A stretch of DNA of 64,000 nucleotides from Pseudomonas putida (GCF_001941965.1 NZ_MKZO01000022.1:1-64000), one strand, 5' to 3'. Counted from the first letter of the stretch, positions 29,841 through 43,197 are shown. Numbers and translations are program-made. Notes: generated by a model not told the origin, from the letters alone.

Positions 29841-31505
29841 ATGGCGTATTACCGTACTCCTCATGATGTCACCGCTCTGCCAGCCTGGCAGGCACTCCAG
29901 CAACACCGCGAAGCCATGCAGGATTTCAGCATGCGCGAGGCTTTCAATGCCGACCCGCAGCGCTTCAACCAGTTTTCCCTGAGCAGTTGCGGCCTGTTCC
30001 TCGACTACTCGAAAAACCTGATCAATGCCGAAACCCGCGACAAGCTGGTCGGCCTGGCCAATGACGTCGGCCTGAAAGACGCGATCCAGGCGCTGTTCGC
30101 CGGCGAAATCGTCAACGCCTCCGAAGGCCGCCCGGCGCTGCACACCGCCCTGCGCCGGCCGGTGGGCGACAAACTCAGCGTCAATGGCGTCAACGTGATG
30201 CCGGACGTCCACAAGGTGCTCAACCAGGTCACCGAGCTGGTCGGCAAGATCCATGACGGGCTGTGGCGCGGCTACAGCGAGAAGCCGATCACCGACGTGG
30301 TCAACATCGGCATCGGCGGCTCCTTCCTCGGTCCGGAGCTGGTTTCCGAGGCGCTGCTGCCCTACGCCCAGCGCGGCGTGCGTTGCCATTACCTGGCGAA
30401 CATCGACGGCAGCGAGTTCCATGAGCTGTCGGCCAAGCTGCGTGCCGAAACCACACTGTTCATCGTTTCCTCGAAATCCTTCAACACCCTGGAAACCCTG
30501 AAGAACGCCCAGGCCGCCCGCGCCTGGTACCTGGCCCAGGGCGGCTCGGAAGCCGAGCTGTACCGCCACTTTATCGCCGTTTCCAGCAACAAGGCGGCCG
30601 CCGTCGCCTTCGGCATCCGCGAAGAGAACATCTTCCCGATGTGGGACTGGGTCGGCGGGCGTTACTCGCTGTGGTCGGCCATCGGCCTGCCGATCGCCCT
30701 GGCCATCGGCACCGCCAACTTCAAGGAACTGCTGTCCGGTGCCTACACCATGGACCAGCATTTCCAGACCGCCCCCTTTGAGCAGAACATGCCGGTGCTG
30801 CTGGCCCTGCTCGGCGTCTGGTACGGCAATTTCTGGGGCGCGCAAAGCCACGCGATCCTGCCGTACGACCATTACCTGCGCAACATCACCAAGCACTTGC
30901 AACAACTGGACATGGAGTCCAACGGCAAGCACGTGCGCCAGGACGGCACGCCGGTCAACCATGACACCGGTCCGGTGATCTGGGGCGGCGTCGGCTGCAA
31001 TGGCCAGCACGCCTATCACCAGTTGCTGCACCAGGGCACCCAGCTGATTCCGGCCGACTTCATCGTCCCGGTGGTGAGCTTCAACCCGGTCGCCGACCAT
31101 CACCAATGGCTGTACGCCAACTGCCTGTCGCAGAGCCAGGCGCTGATGCTCGGCAAGACCCGCGCCGAGGCCGAGGCCGAGTTGCGCGACAAGGGCGTGA
31201 GCGAAGCCGATGTACAGAAGCTGGCACCGCACAAGGTGATCCCCGGCAACCGCCCGAGCAACACCCTGGTGGTCGAGCGCATCAGCCCGCGGCGTCTCGG
31301 CGCGCTGGTGGCGATGTACGAGCACAAGGTCTTCGTGCAGAGCGTGGTCTGGGGCATCAACGCCTTCGACCAGTGGGGCGTGGAACTGGGCAAGGAGCTC
31401 GGCAAGGGCGTCTACCAGCGTCTGACCGGCGGCATCGAAGAGCCGGCGGAAGACGCCTCGACCCAGGGCCTGATCAACTACTTCCGCGGCCGTCACCGCG
31501 GTTGA
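29841..31505 (+). CDS. pgi: Glucose-6-phosphate isomerase
   Basis: Pgi interconverts glucose-6-phosphate and fructose-6-phosphate. Because pseudomonads degrade glucose by the Entner-Doudoroff route, it mainly serves gluconeogenesis and recycling. The protein shows the PGI signatures [14 protein letters not shown] (about 272-285), the catalytic EQNMPVL region and [14 protein letters not shown] (near 387-400). I chose the ATG at 29841, preceded by AAGGA, giving the usual 554 residues; the in-frame ATG at 29739 precedes the hairpin of the gap. Confidence 0.95.
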   Translation: MAYYRTPHDVTALPAWQALQQHREAMQDFSMREAFNADPQRFNQFSLSSCGLFLDYSKNLINAETRDKLVGLANDVGLKDAIQALFAGEIVNASEGRPALHTALRRPVGDKLSVNGVNVMPDVHKVLNQVTELVGKIHDGLWRGYSEKPITDVVNIGIGGSFLGPELVSEALLPYAQRGVRCHYLANIDGSEFHELSAKLRAETTLFIVSSKSFNTLETLKNAQAARAWYLAQGGSEAELYRHFIAVSSNKAAAVAFGIREENIFPMWDWVGGRYSLWSAIGLPIALAIGTANFKELLSGAYTMDQHFQTAPFEQNMPVLLALLGVWYGNFWGAQSHAILPYDHYLRNITKHLQQLDMESNGKHVRQDGTPVNHDTGPVIWGGVGCNGQHAYHQLLHQGTQLIPADFIVPVVSFNPVADHHQWLYANCLSQSQALMLGKTRAEAEAELRDKGVSEADVQKLAPHKVIPGNRPSNTLVVERISPRRLGALVAMYEHKVFVQSVVWGINAFDQWGVELGKELGKGVYQRLTGGIEEPAEDASTQGLINYFRGRHRG

Positions 31506-31513
31506 CCCCCGGT

Positions 31514-31543
31514 CGCTGCCCCCGGGCATGGCCGGGGGCAGCG
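31514..31543 (+). terminator. Hairpin after pgi
   Basis: An 11-bp stem, GCTGCCCCCGG/CCGGGGGCAGC (31515-31525 and 31532-31542), begins 10 nt after pgi. There is no T-run, so efficiency is uncertain. Confidence 0.55.
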
Positions 31544-31613
31544 GCTACACTGTCCTGACCCCGGCTGCCTTCGAAAGGCTTCCTTGCGTCTTCGCTGAAG
31601 GCAACGCCGTCCC

Positions 31614-31630
31614 ATAACAACAGGACAGGT
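31614..31630 (+). promoter_or_regulatory. Possible Crc/Hfq A-rich site over the acs ribosome-binding site
   Basis: ATAACAACAGGACAGG places an AANAANA-type tract next to AGGACAGG, 8-20 nt before the acs ATG. Crc/Hfq repress many catabolic mRNAs by binding such tracts at the start region. This is a motif reading only. Confidence 0.4.
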
Positions 31631-31637
31631 CGTGCCC

Positions 31638-33572
<1,935 letters not shown>

Positions 33573-33630
33573 TATACCGGGTATTTTGGGGCCGCTTTGC
33601 GGTCCCAGTGTCCCGAGCCCAAAGGTATTC

Positions 33631-34503
33631 ATGGAAGCCCTACGCCGCCGCATCGAAACCCAGCTTCTCAGCCTCACCGGCCTGTCCCTCGGCCAGCTCG
33701 ACCTGGAAAACCCCAAGGGCGACCCCGGCCTGTTCGGCCCTCGCAGCCTCAGTTGGCAGGTGCACGGCGACTTCTCCAGCATGCTGGTCGGCGGCATCAG
33801 CGCCCTGCTCCTGCAAATGCTCCACCCGCTGGCCCTGGCCGGGGTCTGGGACCACTCCAATTTCCGCGAAGACATGCTTGGCCGCCTGCGCCGTACCAGC
33901 CAGTTCATTTCCGGCACCACCTTCGGCGCCACCCGGGATGCCGAGTGGCTGATCGAAAGGGTCAGGGCCATCCACCTGCAGGTAGTCGGCCACGCCGCCG
34001 ACGGCACGCCCTACGCCGCCAGCGATCCCGACCTGCTGACCTGGGTGCATGTCGCCGAAGTACGCAGCTTCCTCGCGGCGCACCTGCGTTACCGCAATCC
34101 CCACATGACCGATGCGGCGCAGGACCTCTACTACAGCGAGATCGCCCTGATCGCCGAGCGGCTTGGCGCGCGGGATGTACCGCGGTCGCGGCAGGAAGTG
34201 GCGGATTATCTGCGCAGGGTGCGGCCGCAACTGGTTTGCGATGAGCGCAGCCGGGAGGTGGTGCGGGTGCTGCTGGACGCCCCGGCGCCGAGCCGGATCG
34301 CCCGGCCGGTGGGGCGCCTGATGATGCAGGCGGGGATCGGGCTGCTACCGGAGTGGGCCGGTGACATGTTGGGGTTGAGGTTGGGGCCGGTGAAGCAAGG
34401 GGTGGTCGATCTGGGCATGAATACGGTGGTCGGGCCGGTGTTGCGCTGGGCGATGCGCGATGGCTCGGTGCATCGGGCGCGGCGGCGGATGGGTCTGCAG
34501 TGA
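33631..34503 (+). CDS. MpaB-like (DUF2236) oxygenase-family protein
   Basis: A 290-residue protein of the DUF2236 family, which includes latex-clearing protein and mycophenolic-acid MpaB. Hallmarks are LLLQMLHPLALAGVWDHSNF (about 55-74), LRRTSQFI and WVHVAEVRSF (about 137-146). These histidines are candidate heme or metal ligands. The ATG at 33631 gives the family N-terminus. The substrate is unknown. It is followed directly by a REP pair and lies between acs and a thiolase, a patch not expected from the flanking conserved order. Confidence 0.85.
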   Translation: MEALRRRIETQLLSLTGLSLGQLDLENPKGDPGLFGPRSLSWQVHGDFSSMLVGGISALLLQMLHPLALAGVWDHSNFREDMLGRLRRTSQFISGTTFGATRDAEWLIERVRAIHLQVVGHAADGTPYAASDPDLLTWVHVAEVRSFLAAHLRYRNPHMTDAAQDLYYSEIALIAERLGARDVPRSRQEVADYLRRVRPQLVCDERSREVVRVLLDAPAPSRIARPVGRLMMQAGIGLLPEWAGDMLGLRLGPVKQGVVDLGMNTVVGPVLRWAMRDGSVHRARRRMGLQ

Positions 34504-34510
34504 CTTTGAT

Positions 34511-34612
34511 GGCCTCATCGCTGGCAAGCCAGCTCCCACAGGGTTTTGTGTTGACCACAGGGTTTATGTTCGACGCGAACACTGTGGGAGCTGGCTTGCC
34601 AGCGATGAGGCC
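34511..34612. repeat. REP pair (inverted) B
   Basis: The same unit as at 12849-12931, in the same relative orientation: the left GGCCTCATCGCTGGCAAGCC unit and its reverse complement ending at 34612. The outer 31 nt on each side are perfect inverted repeats except at the inner edge. The spacer is longer, about 40 nt, and contains CCACAGGGTTTATG. It lies just after the DUF2236 gene. Confidence 0.92.
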
Positions 34613-34711
34613 ATGAGCATCACCACACTGCCCCGACCTGCCCATCTGTGCGACTATGCGCGAGCCCACCGCAGACTCAACGTCAAATCGAACAATACAG
34701 AGGACTAGAGC

Positions 34712-35890
<1,179 letters not shown>

Positions 35891-35895
35891 TCGAT

Positions 35896-35924
35896 ACGGG
35901 AGGAGCCAGCCTGGCTCCTCCCTG
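35896..35924 (+). terminator. Hairpin after the thiolase gene
   Basis: GGGAGGAGCCA and TGGCTCCTCCC form an 11-bp inverted repeat with a 3-nt loop, about 8 nt after the thiolase stop codon. No T-run follows. Confidence 0.55.
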
Positions 35925-35969
35925 CTACGCCAACTGGTAAACTGCACGCCCGCAACCAAGGCCACGTGC

Positions 35970-36989
35970 ATGTCCTCCTTGAATCAGGCGCTGCGCGCCG
36001 CCCTCGACCACCGTCAATCCCTGCTCGCCGAACTGCATGCCCAGGGCACCGATTGCTATCGCCTGTTCCATGGCAGCCAGGAAGGCGCGCCCGGCCTCAC
36101 CGCCGACCGCTATGGCCCGCAGTTGCTGGTGCAGAGCTTTCACCAGGCAGTAGAGCGGGATGATCTGCTGGACCTGCACGCGACCATCGAAGGGTTTCTC
36201 GGCCTGCCGCTGCACCTGGTCTACAACGACCGTTCCCGTGGCAACAGCCGGGTCGACCGGCATGACGCGGTGTACCAGGCCAGCGACGAGGCCCTGGTGG
36301 ATATGATCGGGCACGAGTGGGGCCTGAACTACCGGGTACGTGGGCGCCATGCCGGCCAGGATCCACTGCTGTTCCTCGACCTGCGCAATGCCCGCGGCTG
36401 GGTCAAGCAGCACAGTGCCGGCAAAAGTTTGCTGAACCTGTTCGCCTACACCTGCGGCGTCGGCCTTGCTGCGGCGGCAGGTGGTGCGCGGGAGGTGTGC
36501 AACCTCGACTTCGCCGAGGGCAACCTGGCCGTCGGCCGCGAGAACGGCGCACTCAACCCACAACTACCCACCATGCAATTCGTCCAGTCCGACTACTTCC
36601 CGGCGATCCGCCAACTGGCCGGCCTGCCGATCAGCCAGCGCCGCGGGCAGAAGCTGCCGTCCTATCCGCGCCTGCAAGCGCGCCAGTACGACCTGGTGTT
36701 CCTCGACCCGCCGGCCTGGGCCAAGAGCGCCTTCGGCACCGTCGATCTGCTGCGCGACTACCAGAGCCTGCTCAAGCCGGCGCTGCTGGCCACGGCCGAG
36801 GACGGCGTGCTGATCTGCAACAACAACCTAGCCAAGGTCGATATGGACGACTGGCGCGAACTGGTCCTGCGCTGCGCGGAAAAAGCCGGGCGCCCGGTGC
36901 GCGAATGGCAGGTGATCTCTCCGGCTGCCGACTTCCCTTCCCAGGACGGCCGACCGCCGCTGAAAACCCTGGTCCTGCACCTCAAGTAA
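35970..36989 (+). CDS. RlmI-like class I SAM-dependent methyltransferase
   Basis: A 339-residue protein that resembles the PUA-less part of RlmI/YccW rRNA methyltransferases. Motif I is LLNLFAYTCGVGLAAAAGG (about 152-170), the acidic end of strand 2 is LDFAEGN, and the catalytic DPPAW is near residue 246. This supports modification of a cytosine or other base in RNA. I chose the ATG at 35970, as upstream in-frame sequence is the tail of the previous region. The exact target nucleotide is unknown. Confidence 0.85.
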   Translation: MSSLNQALRAALDHRQSLLAELHAQGTDCYRLFHGSQEGAPGLTADRYGPQLLVQSFHQAVERDDLLDLHATIEGFLGLPLHLVYNDRSRGNSRVDRHDAVYQASDEALVDMIGHEWGLNYRVRGRHAGQDPLLFLDLRNARGWVKQHSAGKSLLNLFAYTCGVGLAAAAGGAREVCNLDFAEGNLAVGRENGALNPQLPTMQFVQSDYFPAIRQLAGLPISQRRGQKLPSYPRLQARQYDLVFLDPPAWAKSAFGTVDLLRDYQSLLKPALLATAEDGVLICNNNLAKVDMDDWRELVLRCAEKAGRPVREWQVISPAADFPSQDGRPPLKTLVLHLK

Positions 36990-37002
36990 AACGGCCTGGC
37001 GA

Positions 37003-37027
37003 GGCTGTCGGAGCGCTCCGACAGCCT
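37003..37027 (+). terminator. Hairpin after the methyltransferase gene
   Basis: AGGCTGTCGGAGC and GCTCCGACAGCCT form a long, nearly loopless palindrome with TTCGG following, 14 nt beyond the methyltransferase stop. It separates this gene from the DUF748 gene. Confidence 0.5.
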
Positions 37028-37077
37028 TCGGAACTCCATTTACCTGCCATACTCTAAGCGTCCCGCTCTTCACGCAG

Positions 37078-40014
37078 ATGCCGCACATGCCCAAAGGATT
37101 GAAACGCGCCCTCGGCGCTTTGCTGGTTGCCCTGGCCCTGTACAGCCTTCTCGGCTTTTTCATCCTTCCTGGCGTTGCCCTTCGAATTGCCAATCAGCAA
37201 CTGGCACAGTACGCCAGCGTGCCCGCGCATCTGCAACGCATCGAACTCAACCCGTTCAGCCTGGAACTGTCCCTGTGGGGCCTGCAGATCGGCGAGCCCG
37301 GCAAGGAACAGATCGGCTTCGAGAAGCTCTACGCCAACCTGCAGATGGACAGCCTGTGGACCAAGGCCCTGCACCTGGAGCAGGTCGAACTGGTCAAGCC
37401 GCGCACTGAAGTGCTGTTCGCCAAGGATGGCCAGCTCAACCTGGCCAACCTGTTCACGCTGCCGCCCAGCGAGCCCAAGCCCGAAGAACCGGCCAGCGAT
37501 CCTTTCCCCCTGCGCATCGACAGCATCAAGCTGGCCGGTGGCTATGTGCATTTCGAAGACGCCCGCCCCAGCGAACCGATCGAGTTCCTCTACGACGACA
37601 TGAACCTGGAGCTGAAGAAACTCAGCACCCTGCCCGACGACAACACCGATATGACCCTCCTGGCCACCGGCCCCCACGGCGGGCAGATCGACTGGAAAGG
37701 CACCTTCAGCCTGTCGCCGATCGCTTCCAAGGGCTCGCTGAAGGTCAGCGACGCCAAGATGAAGGCTTTCTGGCCCTACGTCCGTGACGCCGTGCCGCTG
37801 GTGCTGGAGGACGGCACCTACAACCTGCAAAGCGACTACACCTTCAGCCTCGGCAAGCAGACCGAGCTGTTGCTGGAAAACACTGCGCTGAGCGTTTCCG
37901 CCTTCGCCATCAAGGCACCGGATGGCCGACCGCTGGTGCGCCTGGCCAAGCTGGATGTCAGCGAGACGTCCATCGACCTGGCCAAGCAATTGGTCACCGT
38001 CGGCAAGGTCCGCAGCGAACAGCTGGAAACCTGGGCTGCAGTGGAGGCCGACGGGCAACTGGACTGGCAAAAGCTGTTCGCCAGCCAGCCGCCCAAGGCC
38101 ACGGAAAAGCAGAAGGCCGAACCCGCTACTGCCGAGCCCACGCCGAAAGAACAGGCCGTGGAAAGCAAGCCATGGCAAGTGCTGCTGAAACACACCCAGG
38201 TCCGTAACTATCAGGTACACCTGGCCGACCGTACCCAGAAGGAGCCGGTCACCCTGGATGTCGGTCCGTTGAACGCCGACCTGCAGAACTTCGACAGCCT
38301 GAACAAATCGCCCTTCACCCTCAAACTGGACAGCGGTATCGGCAAGCAGGGCAAGCTGCAGGCCTCCGGCGAGGTCAACCTGGCCCCGGTCAAGGCGAAG
38401 CTGAAGGTCAGCACCCAGGATATCGACCTGCGGGTCGCCCAGGCCTATATCAGCCCGTTCATCCGCCTCGAACTGCGCAGCGGCATGCTCGGCAGTGACC
38501 TCGACGTCGATCTGCAAAGCACCGAGCCGCTGGCTTTCAGCATCGCCGGCAAGGCCCGGGTCAACCAGTTGCATACCCTCGACACCATCAAGGACCGGGA
38601 CTTCGTCAAATGGCAGCAGCTCGACCTGAGCGGTATCGACTACCGCCACGGCGACGCGCTGAGCATTGCCCGGGTCGATCTGCAACAGCCTTACGCGCGC
38701 TTCATGATCAACGAGGACCGCACCACCAACGTCGATGACCTGCTGATCCCCCAGCCCGCCGACAAGAGCGCCAAGCCCCAGGCCAAGGCCGCTGCCAGCA
38801 GTGAGAAGCCCATGGGCATTCGCATCGGCCAGATCAACATCAACGACGGCTCGGCCAACTTCGCCGACTTCAGCCTGACGCCGAACTTCGCCACCGCCGT
38901 GCAGCAGCTCAACGGCCAGATCGGCACCATCGACAACCGTCAGCCGATTCCGGCCAAGGTCGATGTGAAGGGCAAGGTCGACCGCTACGCGCCAGTGACC
39001 ATCAAGGGCGCGCTCAACCCGTTCAACCCGCTGGCCAGCCTGGATATCGCCACCAGCTTCAAGCGCGTCGAGCTGACCACCCTGACCCCCTATTCCGGCA
39101 AGTTCGCCGGTTATCGCATCCGCAAGGGCCGGCTCAATCTCGACCTGCATTACCTGATCACCAACGGCCAGCTCAAGGCCGAGAACAAGGTGGTGGTGGA
39201 GCAGCTGCAACTGGGCGAGAAAGTCGACAGCCCGGATGCCGTGGACCTGCCGGTGCGCCTGGCGATCGCCCTGCTCAAGGACACCGAGGGCAAGATCTCC
39301 ATCGAGCTGCCGGTCACGGGTGACCTCAACAACCCGCAGTTCAGCGTCATGCCGATCGTCTGGCAGACCCTGCGCAACCTGGTGCTGCGTGCGGTACAGG
39401 CGCCGTTCAAGATGATCGGAGGCCTGATTGCCGGCGGTGGCTCCGAGGACCTTGGCACCGTCGCCTTCGCCCCCGGCTCCAGCGACCTCACTGCGGACGC
39501 GCAAGGCTCCCTCGACAAGCTCGCCGCCGCCTTGGCAAAACGCCCGACCCTGCGCCTGGAAATCGAAGGCACCAGCGCCCAGAGCAGCGACGGCCCGCTG
39601 ATTGCCGGGCAACGGCTGGAACGGGAATACCAGAGCACCTACTACAAGATGCTTCAGCGCCGCGGCGACAAGGTGCCGGCGCAGGCCTCCCTGCTGCAGG
39701 TGCCGGAAGACGACAAGCCGGCCATGCTCGAAGGCATCTATCGCACTCGCCTGAAGCAGCAGCCGCCGAAAGAGTGGGAACAACTCGATACCAAGCAGCG
39801 CATCGGCAATATGCGCGACGCGGTGCTCAAGACCTGGGCGGAAAGCAGCGTGCTGCTACGCCAACTGGGCCAGGCCAGGGCCAGCAGCATCAAGGATTAC
39901 CTGGTGGACAAGGGCAAGCTGGAGGACGATCGCGTCTACTTCATCGATGCCACCCTCGGCCAGGCCGAGTCCGATGGCCGGGTCATCACCCCGATGCACC
40001 TCGACGCCGAGTAA
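37078..40014 (+). CDS. DUF748 (AsmA-like) envelope protein
   Basis: A 978-residue protein with one N-terminal membrane anchor (about 10-35, LVALALYSLLGFFILPG). The rest should be periplasmic and beta-rich, with repeated features of DUF748/AsmA-like proteins. Examples are VPAHLQRIELNPFSLELSLWGL near 46-67 and GKVDRYAPVTIKGALNPFNP near 635-655. A C-terminal stretch LGTVAFAPGSSDLTADAQGSL resembles the start of an OmpA-like fold. AsmA-type proteins are involved in lipid transport, but no function is shown for this one. A second in-frame ATG at 37087 is possible. A Gln/Lys/Pro-rich linker lies near 340-365. Confidence 0.85.
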   Translation: MPHMPKGLKRALGALLVALALYSLLGFFILPGVALRIANQQLAQYASVPAHLQRIELNPFSLELSLWGLQIGEPGKEQIGFEKLYANLQMDSLWTKALHLEQVELVKPRTEVLFAKDGQLNLANLFTLPPSEPKPEEPASDPFPLRIDSIKLAGGYVHFEDARPSEPIEFLYDDMNLELKKLSTLPDDNTDMTLLATGPHGGQIDWKGTFSLSPIASKGSLKVSDAKMKAFWPYVRDAVPLVLEDGTYNLQSDYTFSLGKQTELLLENTALSVSAFAIKAPDGRPLVRLAKLDVSETSIDLAKQLVTVGKVRSEQLETWAAVEADGQLDWQKLFASQPPKATEKQKAEPATAEPTPKEQAVESKPWQVLLKHTQVRNYQVHLADRTQKEPVTLDVGPLNADLQNFDSLNKSPFTLKLDSGIGKQGKLQASGEVNLAPVKAKLKVSTQDIDLRVAQAYISPFIRLELRSGMLGSDLDVDLQSTEPLAFSIAGKARVNQLHTLDTIKDRDFVKWQQLDLSGIDYRHGDALSIARVDLQQPYARFMINEDRTTNVDDLLIPQPADKSAKPQAKAAASSEKPMGIRIGQININDGSANFADFSLTPNFATAVQQLNGQIGTIDNRQPIPAKVDVKGKVDRYAPVTIKGALNPFNPLASLDIATSFKRVELTTLTPYSGKFAGYRIRKGRLNLDLHYLITNGQLKAENKVVVEQLQLGEKVDSPDAVDLPVRLAIALLKDTEGKISIELPVTGDLNNPQFSVMPIVWQTLRNLVLRAVQAPFKMIGGLIAGGGSEDLGTVAFAPGSSDLTADAQGSLDKLAAALAKRPTLRLEIEGTSAQSSDGPLIAGQRLEREYQSTYYKMLQRRGDKVPAQASLLQVPEDDKPAMLEGIYRTRLKQQPPKEWEQLDTKQRIGNMRDAVLKTWAESSVLLRQLGQARASSIKDYLVDKGKLEDDRVYFIDATLGQAESDGRVITPMHLDAE

Positions 40015-40027
40015 TGTCCTGACCGTA

Positions 40028-40060
40028 AAAAGATGAGCCCCGGCACATGGCCGGGGCTCG
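40028..40060 (-). terminator. Terminator of the BON-domain gene (convergent with the DUF748 gene)
   Basis: On the minus strand AGCCCCGGCC-ATGT-GCCGGGGCT is followed by CATCTTTTTA. The T-run on this side shows it serves the minus-strand BON gene; it may also stop transcripts from the DUF748 gene. Confidence 0.75.
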
Positions 40061-40121
40061 GGGCGCCCAAATCCGTTTGGGCTGTCGCATGAACCGTCAG
40101 GGTCAGCGAGCGGAACAATCC

Positions 40122-40472
40122 TTAGTTGGTTTTCAGGCCATCAGCCGATACGGCCTGGACGCCTTTGATTTTCTTGGCGATGGCAACGGCCATGTCTTTC
40201 TGCGACTCGCTCACGGCTACGTCGGAGGACAGGGATACCACGCCCTTGTTGGTCTCGACCTTGATGTCGGTACCTGGAATGCCTTTCTCGGTGACCAGGT
40301 CCGCTTTGACCTTGGTGGTGATCCAGGTGTCGGAAGTGGCTTCCTTGGCTTTGGTCACTTCACCGGCTGCGAGCATCATCGGAGCCTGGGTGGACTGTTG
40401 AGCGAAGGCGACGTTGCCCAGAGTCATGGTCAGGGCAGCAGCGGTGGCAGCAGCGATAGCGAACTTCTTCAT
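40122..40472 (-). CDS. Periplasmic BON-domain protein
   Basis: A 116-residue exported protein with a Sec signal ending in VAFA near residue 24. A BON domain follows (about 48-114), seen in TWITTKVKADLVTEKGI, VSLSSDVAVSE and AKKIKGVQAV. The family includes OsmY, and members bind phospholipid surfaces and respond to envelope or osmotic stress. I chose the ATG at 40472, preceded by AGGAGTG. It converges on the DUF748 envelope gene, and both act in the periplasm. Confidence 0.88.
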   Translation of the reverse strand: MKKFAIAAATAAALTMTLGNVAFAQQSTQAPMMLAAGEVTKAKEATSDTWITTKVKADLVTEKGIPGTDIKVETNKGVVSLSSDVAVSESQKDMAVAIAKKIKGVQAVSADGLKTN

Positions 40473-40688
40473 ACGAGACACTCCTGTTTTTCGAAAGGTC
40501 CTGCGCCGACATGTCCTGGCGGCAGGTGTACTTGGGTTATTGCAGGGGCTGTGCCAGTTTTTCACCCAAATAAAATCCTTTAAAAACAGTAGCTTACGAA
40601 TTCATGTGATTTGCAGGATCGTGCAATTTGCAAAGTGGGCTGCCGTTTCGCTTGCAAGATGCAAGTTGTTCGAAAGCGCGCCGCGCAA

Positions 40689-40764
40689 CCTGTGGGAGCT
40701 GGCTTGCCAGCGATAGCGGTAGTGAATTCACCGACGCCATCGCTGGCAAGCCAGCTCCCACAGG
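40689..40764. repeat. REP pair (inverted) C, opposite arrangement
   Basis: The two REP units face the other way compared with copies A and B. CCTGTGGGAGCTGGCTTGCC comes first and its reverse complement ends at 40764. The CGAT-bearing ends therefore face inwards across a spacer of about 25 nt with GTGAATTCAC in it. It lies downstream of pnp. Confidence 0.9.
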
Positions 40765-40787
40765 GTCGGTGCAAGCTTTCAGACTGC

Positions 40788-40820
40788 ATAAAAAAAGGGC
40801 CCCGAAGGACCCTTTCTTTC
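40788..40820 (-). terminator. pnp terminator
   Basis: Read on the minus strand, AGGGTCC-TTCG-GGGCCCT is followed by a run of seven T, about 20-50 nt after the pnp stop codon. Confidence 0.9.
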
Positions 40821-40838
40821 AGCTCAAGTCGCGAGGAC

Positions 40839-42944
40839 TCAGACGCCCGATGCCTTGGCAGCAGCAACGTCCTTGATCGACAGCTTGATACGGCCGCGGT
40901 TGTCCACGTCCAGTACCAGTACTTCGACTTCCTGGCCTTCCTTCAGCACGTCAGTGACTTTCTCGACGCGAGCATCGCTGAGCATCGAGATGTGCACCAG
41001 ACCGTCCTTGCCCGGCAGGATGTTGACGAACGCGCCGAAGTCGACGATGCGCTCTACCTTGCCGACGTAGATCTTGCCGATCTCGGCCTCGGCGGTGATG
41101 CTCAGTACGCGCTGGCGAGCAGCTTCAGCGGCGTCCTTGGTTTCACCGAAGATCTTGATCGAGCCGTCGTCTTCGATATCGATCGAAGCCTTGGTTTCTT
41201 CGCAGATGGCACGGATGGTCGCGCCGCCTTTACCGATGACGTCACGGATCTTGTCGGTGTCGATCTTCATGGCGATCATGGTCGGAGCGTTTTCCGACAG
41301 TTCGCTACGGGACTGACCGATGATCTGGTTCATCTGGCCGAGGATGTTCAGGCGCGCTTCCAGGGCCTGGCCCAGGGCGATTTCCATGATCTCTTCGGTG
41401 ATGCCGTTGATCTTGATGTCCATCTGCAGCGCGGTAACGCCCTTGGCAGTACCGGCCACCTTGAAGTCCATGTCGCCCAGGTGGTCTTCGTCACCCAGGA
41501 TGTCGGTCAGGATGGCGAACTTCTCGCCTTCCTTGACCAGACCCATGGCGATACCGGCAACCGGCGCCTTCATCGGTACACCGGCGTCCATCAGGGCCAG
41601 GGAAGCACCGCAGACCGAAGCCATGGAGCTGGAACCGTTGGATTCGGTGATTTCCGATACGACGCGGATGGTGTACGGGAATTCGTCAGCGGCCGGCAGC
41701 ATGGCCTGGACCGAACGACGGGCCAGACGGCCGTGACCGATTTCGCGACGGCCAGCACCGCCCATGCGACCACACTCGCCCACCGAGAACGGAGGGAAGT
41801 TGTAGTGCAGCATGAAGGGGTCTTTCTTCTCGCCTTCCAGGGTGTCCAGCAACTGTGCGTCACGGGCAGTACCCAGGGTCGCAACGACTAGGGCCTGGGT
41901 CTCGCCACGGGTGAACAGTGCGGAACCGTGGGTCTTCGGCAGGACACCGACTTCGATGTTCAGCGGGCGAACGGTCTTGGTGTCGCGGCCGTCGATACGT
42001 GGCTTGCCGTTGACGATGTTTTCGCGAACGGTGCGGTATTCGATCTCGCCGAAGATGTCCTTCACTTCACCAGCGCTTGGCTGGCCTTCTTCGCCGGAGA
42101 ACTTGGCAACCGCCTGGTCGCGCAGCTCGCCCAGGCGAGCGTAGCGGTCGGCCTTGACGGTGATGGTGTAGCCCTGGGAAACGGCTTCGCCGAATTCAGC
42201 GCGAACGGCGTTCAGCAGTTCGGTGTTGGCAACCGCTGGTTTCCAGTCCCAGGTCGGCTTGGCAGCTTCGGCGGCGAATTCCTTGACGGCCTGGATCACG
42301 GCCTGGAATTCGTCGTGGGCGAACAGCACGGCGCCCAGCATCTGGTCTTCGGTCAGCTCTTTGGCTTCCGATTCAACCATCAGTACGGCGTCGGAAGTAC
42401 CGGCCACGACCATGTCCAGGCTGGAGGCAGCCAGTTGCTCGTAGGTCGGGTTCAGCAGGTAGCCGGTGCTTTCATGGAACGCAACGCGGGCGGCGCCGAT
42501 CGGGCCTTCGAACGGAATGCCGGAGACAGCCAGGGCAGCCGAGGTACCGATCATCGCAGCGATGTCCGGATCGGTCTTCTTGCTGGTGGAAACGACGGTG
42601 CAGACAACCTGCACTTCATTCATGAAGCCTTCCGGGAACAGCGGACGGATCGGACGGTCGATCAGGCGCGAGGTCAGGGTCTCTTTCTCGGAAGGACGGC
42701 CTTCACGCTTGAAGAAGCCGCCAGGGATCTTGCCGGCAGCGTAGGTCTTTTCCTGGTAGTGGACGGACAGCGGGAAGAAACCCTTGCCCGGATCAGCCTG
42801 CTTGGCACCGACGACGGTGACCAGCACGGTGACATCATTGTCGACGGTGACCAGAACGGCACCGGACGCCTGACGGGCGATACGGCCCGTTTCGAGGGTT
42901 ACGGTCGATTGACCGAACTGGAATTTCTTGATTACCGGGTTCAC
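40839..42944 (-). CDS. pnp: Polyribonucleotide nucleotidyltransferase (PNPase)
   Basis: PNPase degrades RNA 3'-to-5' using phosphate and is a core part of the degradosome. The 701-residue protein has two RNase PH domains, an alpha-helical linker, a KH domain ([17 protein letters not shown], about 563-579) and an S1 domain ([26 protein letters not shown], about 626-651). The start is GTG at 42944, with GAAGGTAGG upstream. It follows rpsO by 253 nt, in the order conserved across gammaproteobacteria, where PNPase autoregulates by its long leader. Confidence 0.97.
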   Translation of the reverse strand: MNPVIKKFQFGQSTVTLETGRIARQASGAVLVTVDNDVTVLVTVVGAKQADPGKGFFPLSVHYQEKTYAAGKIPGGFFKREGRPSEKETLTSRLIDRPIRPLFPEGFMNEVQVVCTVVSTSKKTDPDIAAMIGTSAALAVSGIPFEGPIGAARVAFHESTGYLLNPTYEQLAASSLDMVVAGTSDAVLMVESEAKELTEDQMLGAVLFAHDEFQAVIQAVKEFAAEAAKPTWDWKPAVANTELLNAVRAEFGEAVSQGYTITVKADRYARLGELRDQAVAKFSGEEGQPSAGEVKDIFGEIEYRTVRENIVNGKPRIDGRDTKTVRPLNIEVGVLPKTHGSALFTRGETQALVVATLGTARDAQLLDTLEGEKKDPFMLHYNFPPFSVGECGRMGGAGRREIGHGRLARRSVQAMLPAADEFPYTIRVVSEITESNGSSSMASVCGASLALMDAGVPMKAPVAGIAMGLVKEGEKFAILTDILGDEDHLGDMDFKVAGTAKGVTALQMDIKINGITEEIMEIALGQALEARLNILGQMNQIIGQSRSELSENAPTMIAMKIDTDKIRDVIGKGGATIRAICEETKASIDIEDDGSIKIFGETKDAAEAARQRVLSITAEAEIGKIYVGKVERIVDFGAFVNILPGKDGLVHISMLSDARVEKVTDVLKEGQEVEVLVLDVDNRGRIKLSIKDVAAAKASGV

Positions 42945-43197
42945 GGTTTCCTACCTTCTCTTCAGTTGCACTTGGGGGAACTGGTTTCTTGCGAATTCTT
43001 GGGCAGCACGGGGAATCGGCCCCATCGACCGTCCAGATAAAACTAGAGGTTGGAAGCCTGCCCCGCCATCGCGCAAAGCGCTCCGGCGAAACAGCCAACC
43101 AACCTCTCGGATACGCGGGGTGCGTTCGCCTGCCGAGGAACCGAAGCCCCCGGCTGACGACCGCAGCACGCCGCGCACACCACTGGTCGGGCCGCTA
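42945..43197 (-). promoter_or_regulatory. rpsO-pnp intergenic leader
   Basis: A 253-nt gap with GC-rich segments able to fold, such as CCCGGGGGC-type tracts near 43140-43160. In enterobacteria the equivalent leader is cut by RNase III and mediates PNPase autocontrol. I see no gene in it and cannot define the cleavage hairpin by eye. Confidence 0.45.

Larger units (their letters stand above)
40473..40838. other. Intergenic region between the BON gene and pnp
   Basis: This 366-nt gap contains the BON gene's promoter region, an AT-rich stretch at about 40565-40640, the REP pair at 40689-40764 and the pnp terminator at about 40790-40818. No protein gene is supported in it. Confidence 0.6.

Noticed and set aside
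37054..39783. A long minus-strand open frame opposite the DUF748 gene
   Set aside because: It is an antisense shadow rich in Val/Gly/Gln/Ala without domains or a signal. The plus-strand protein has a membrane anchor and family motifs.
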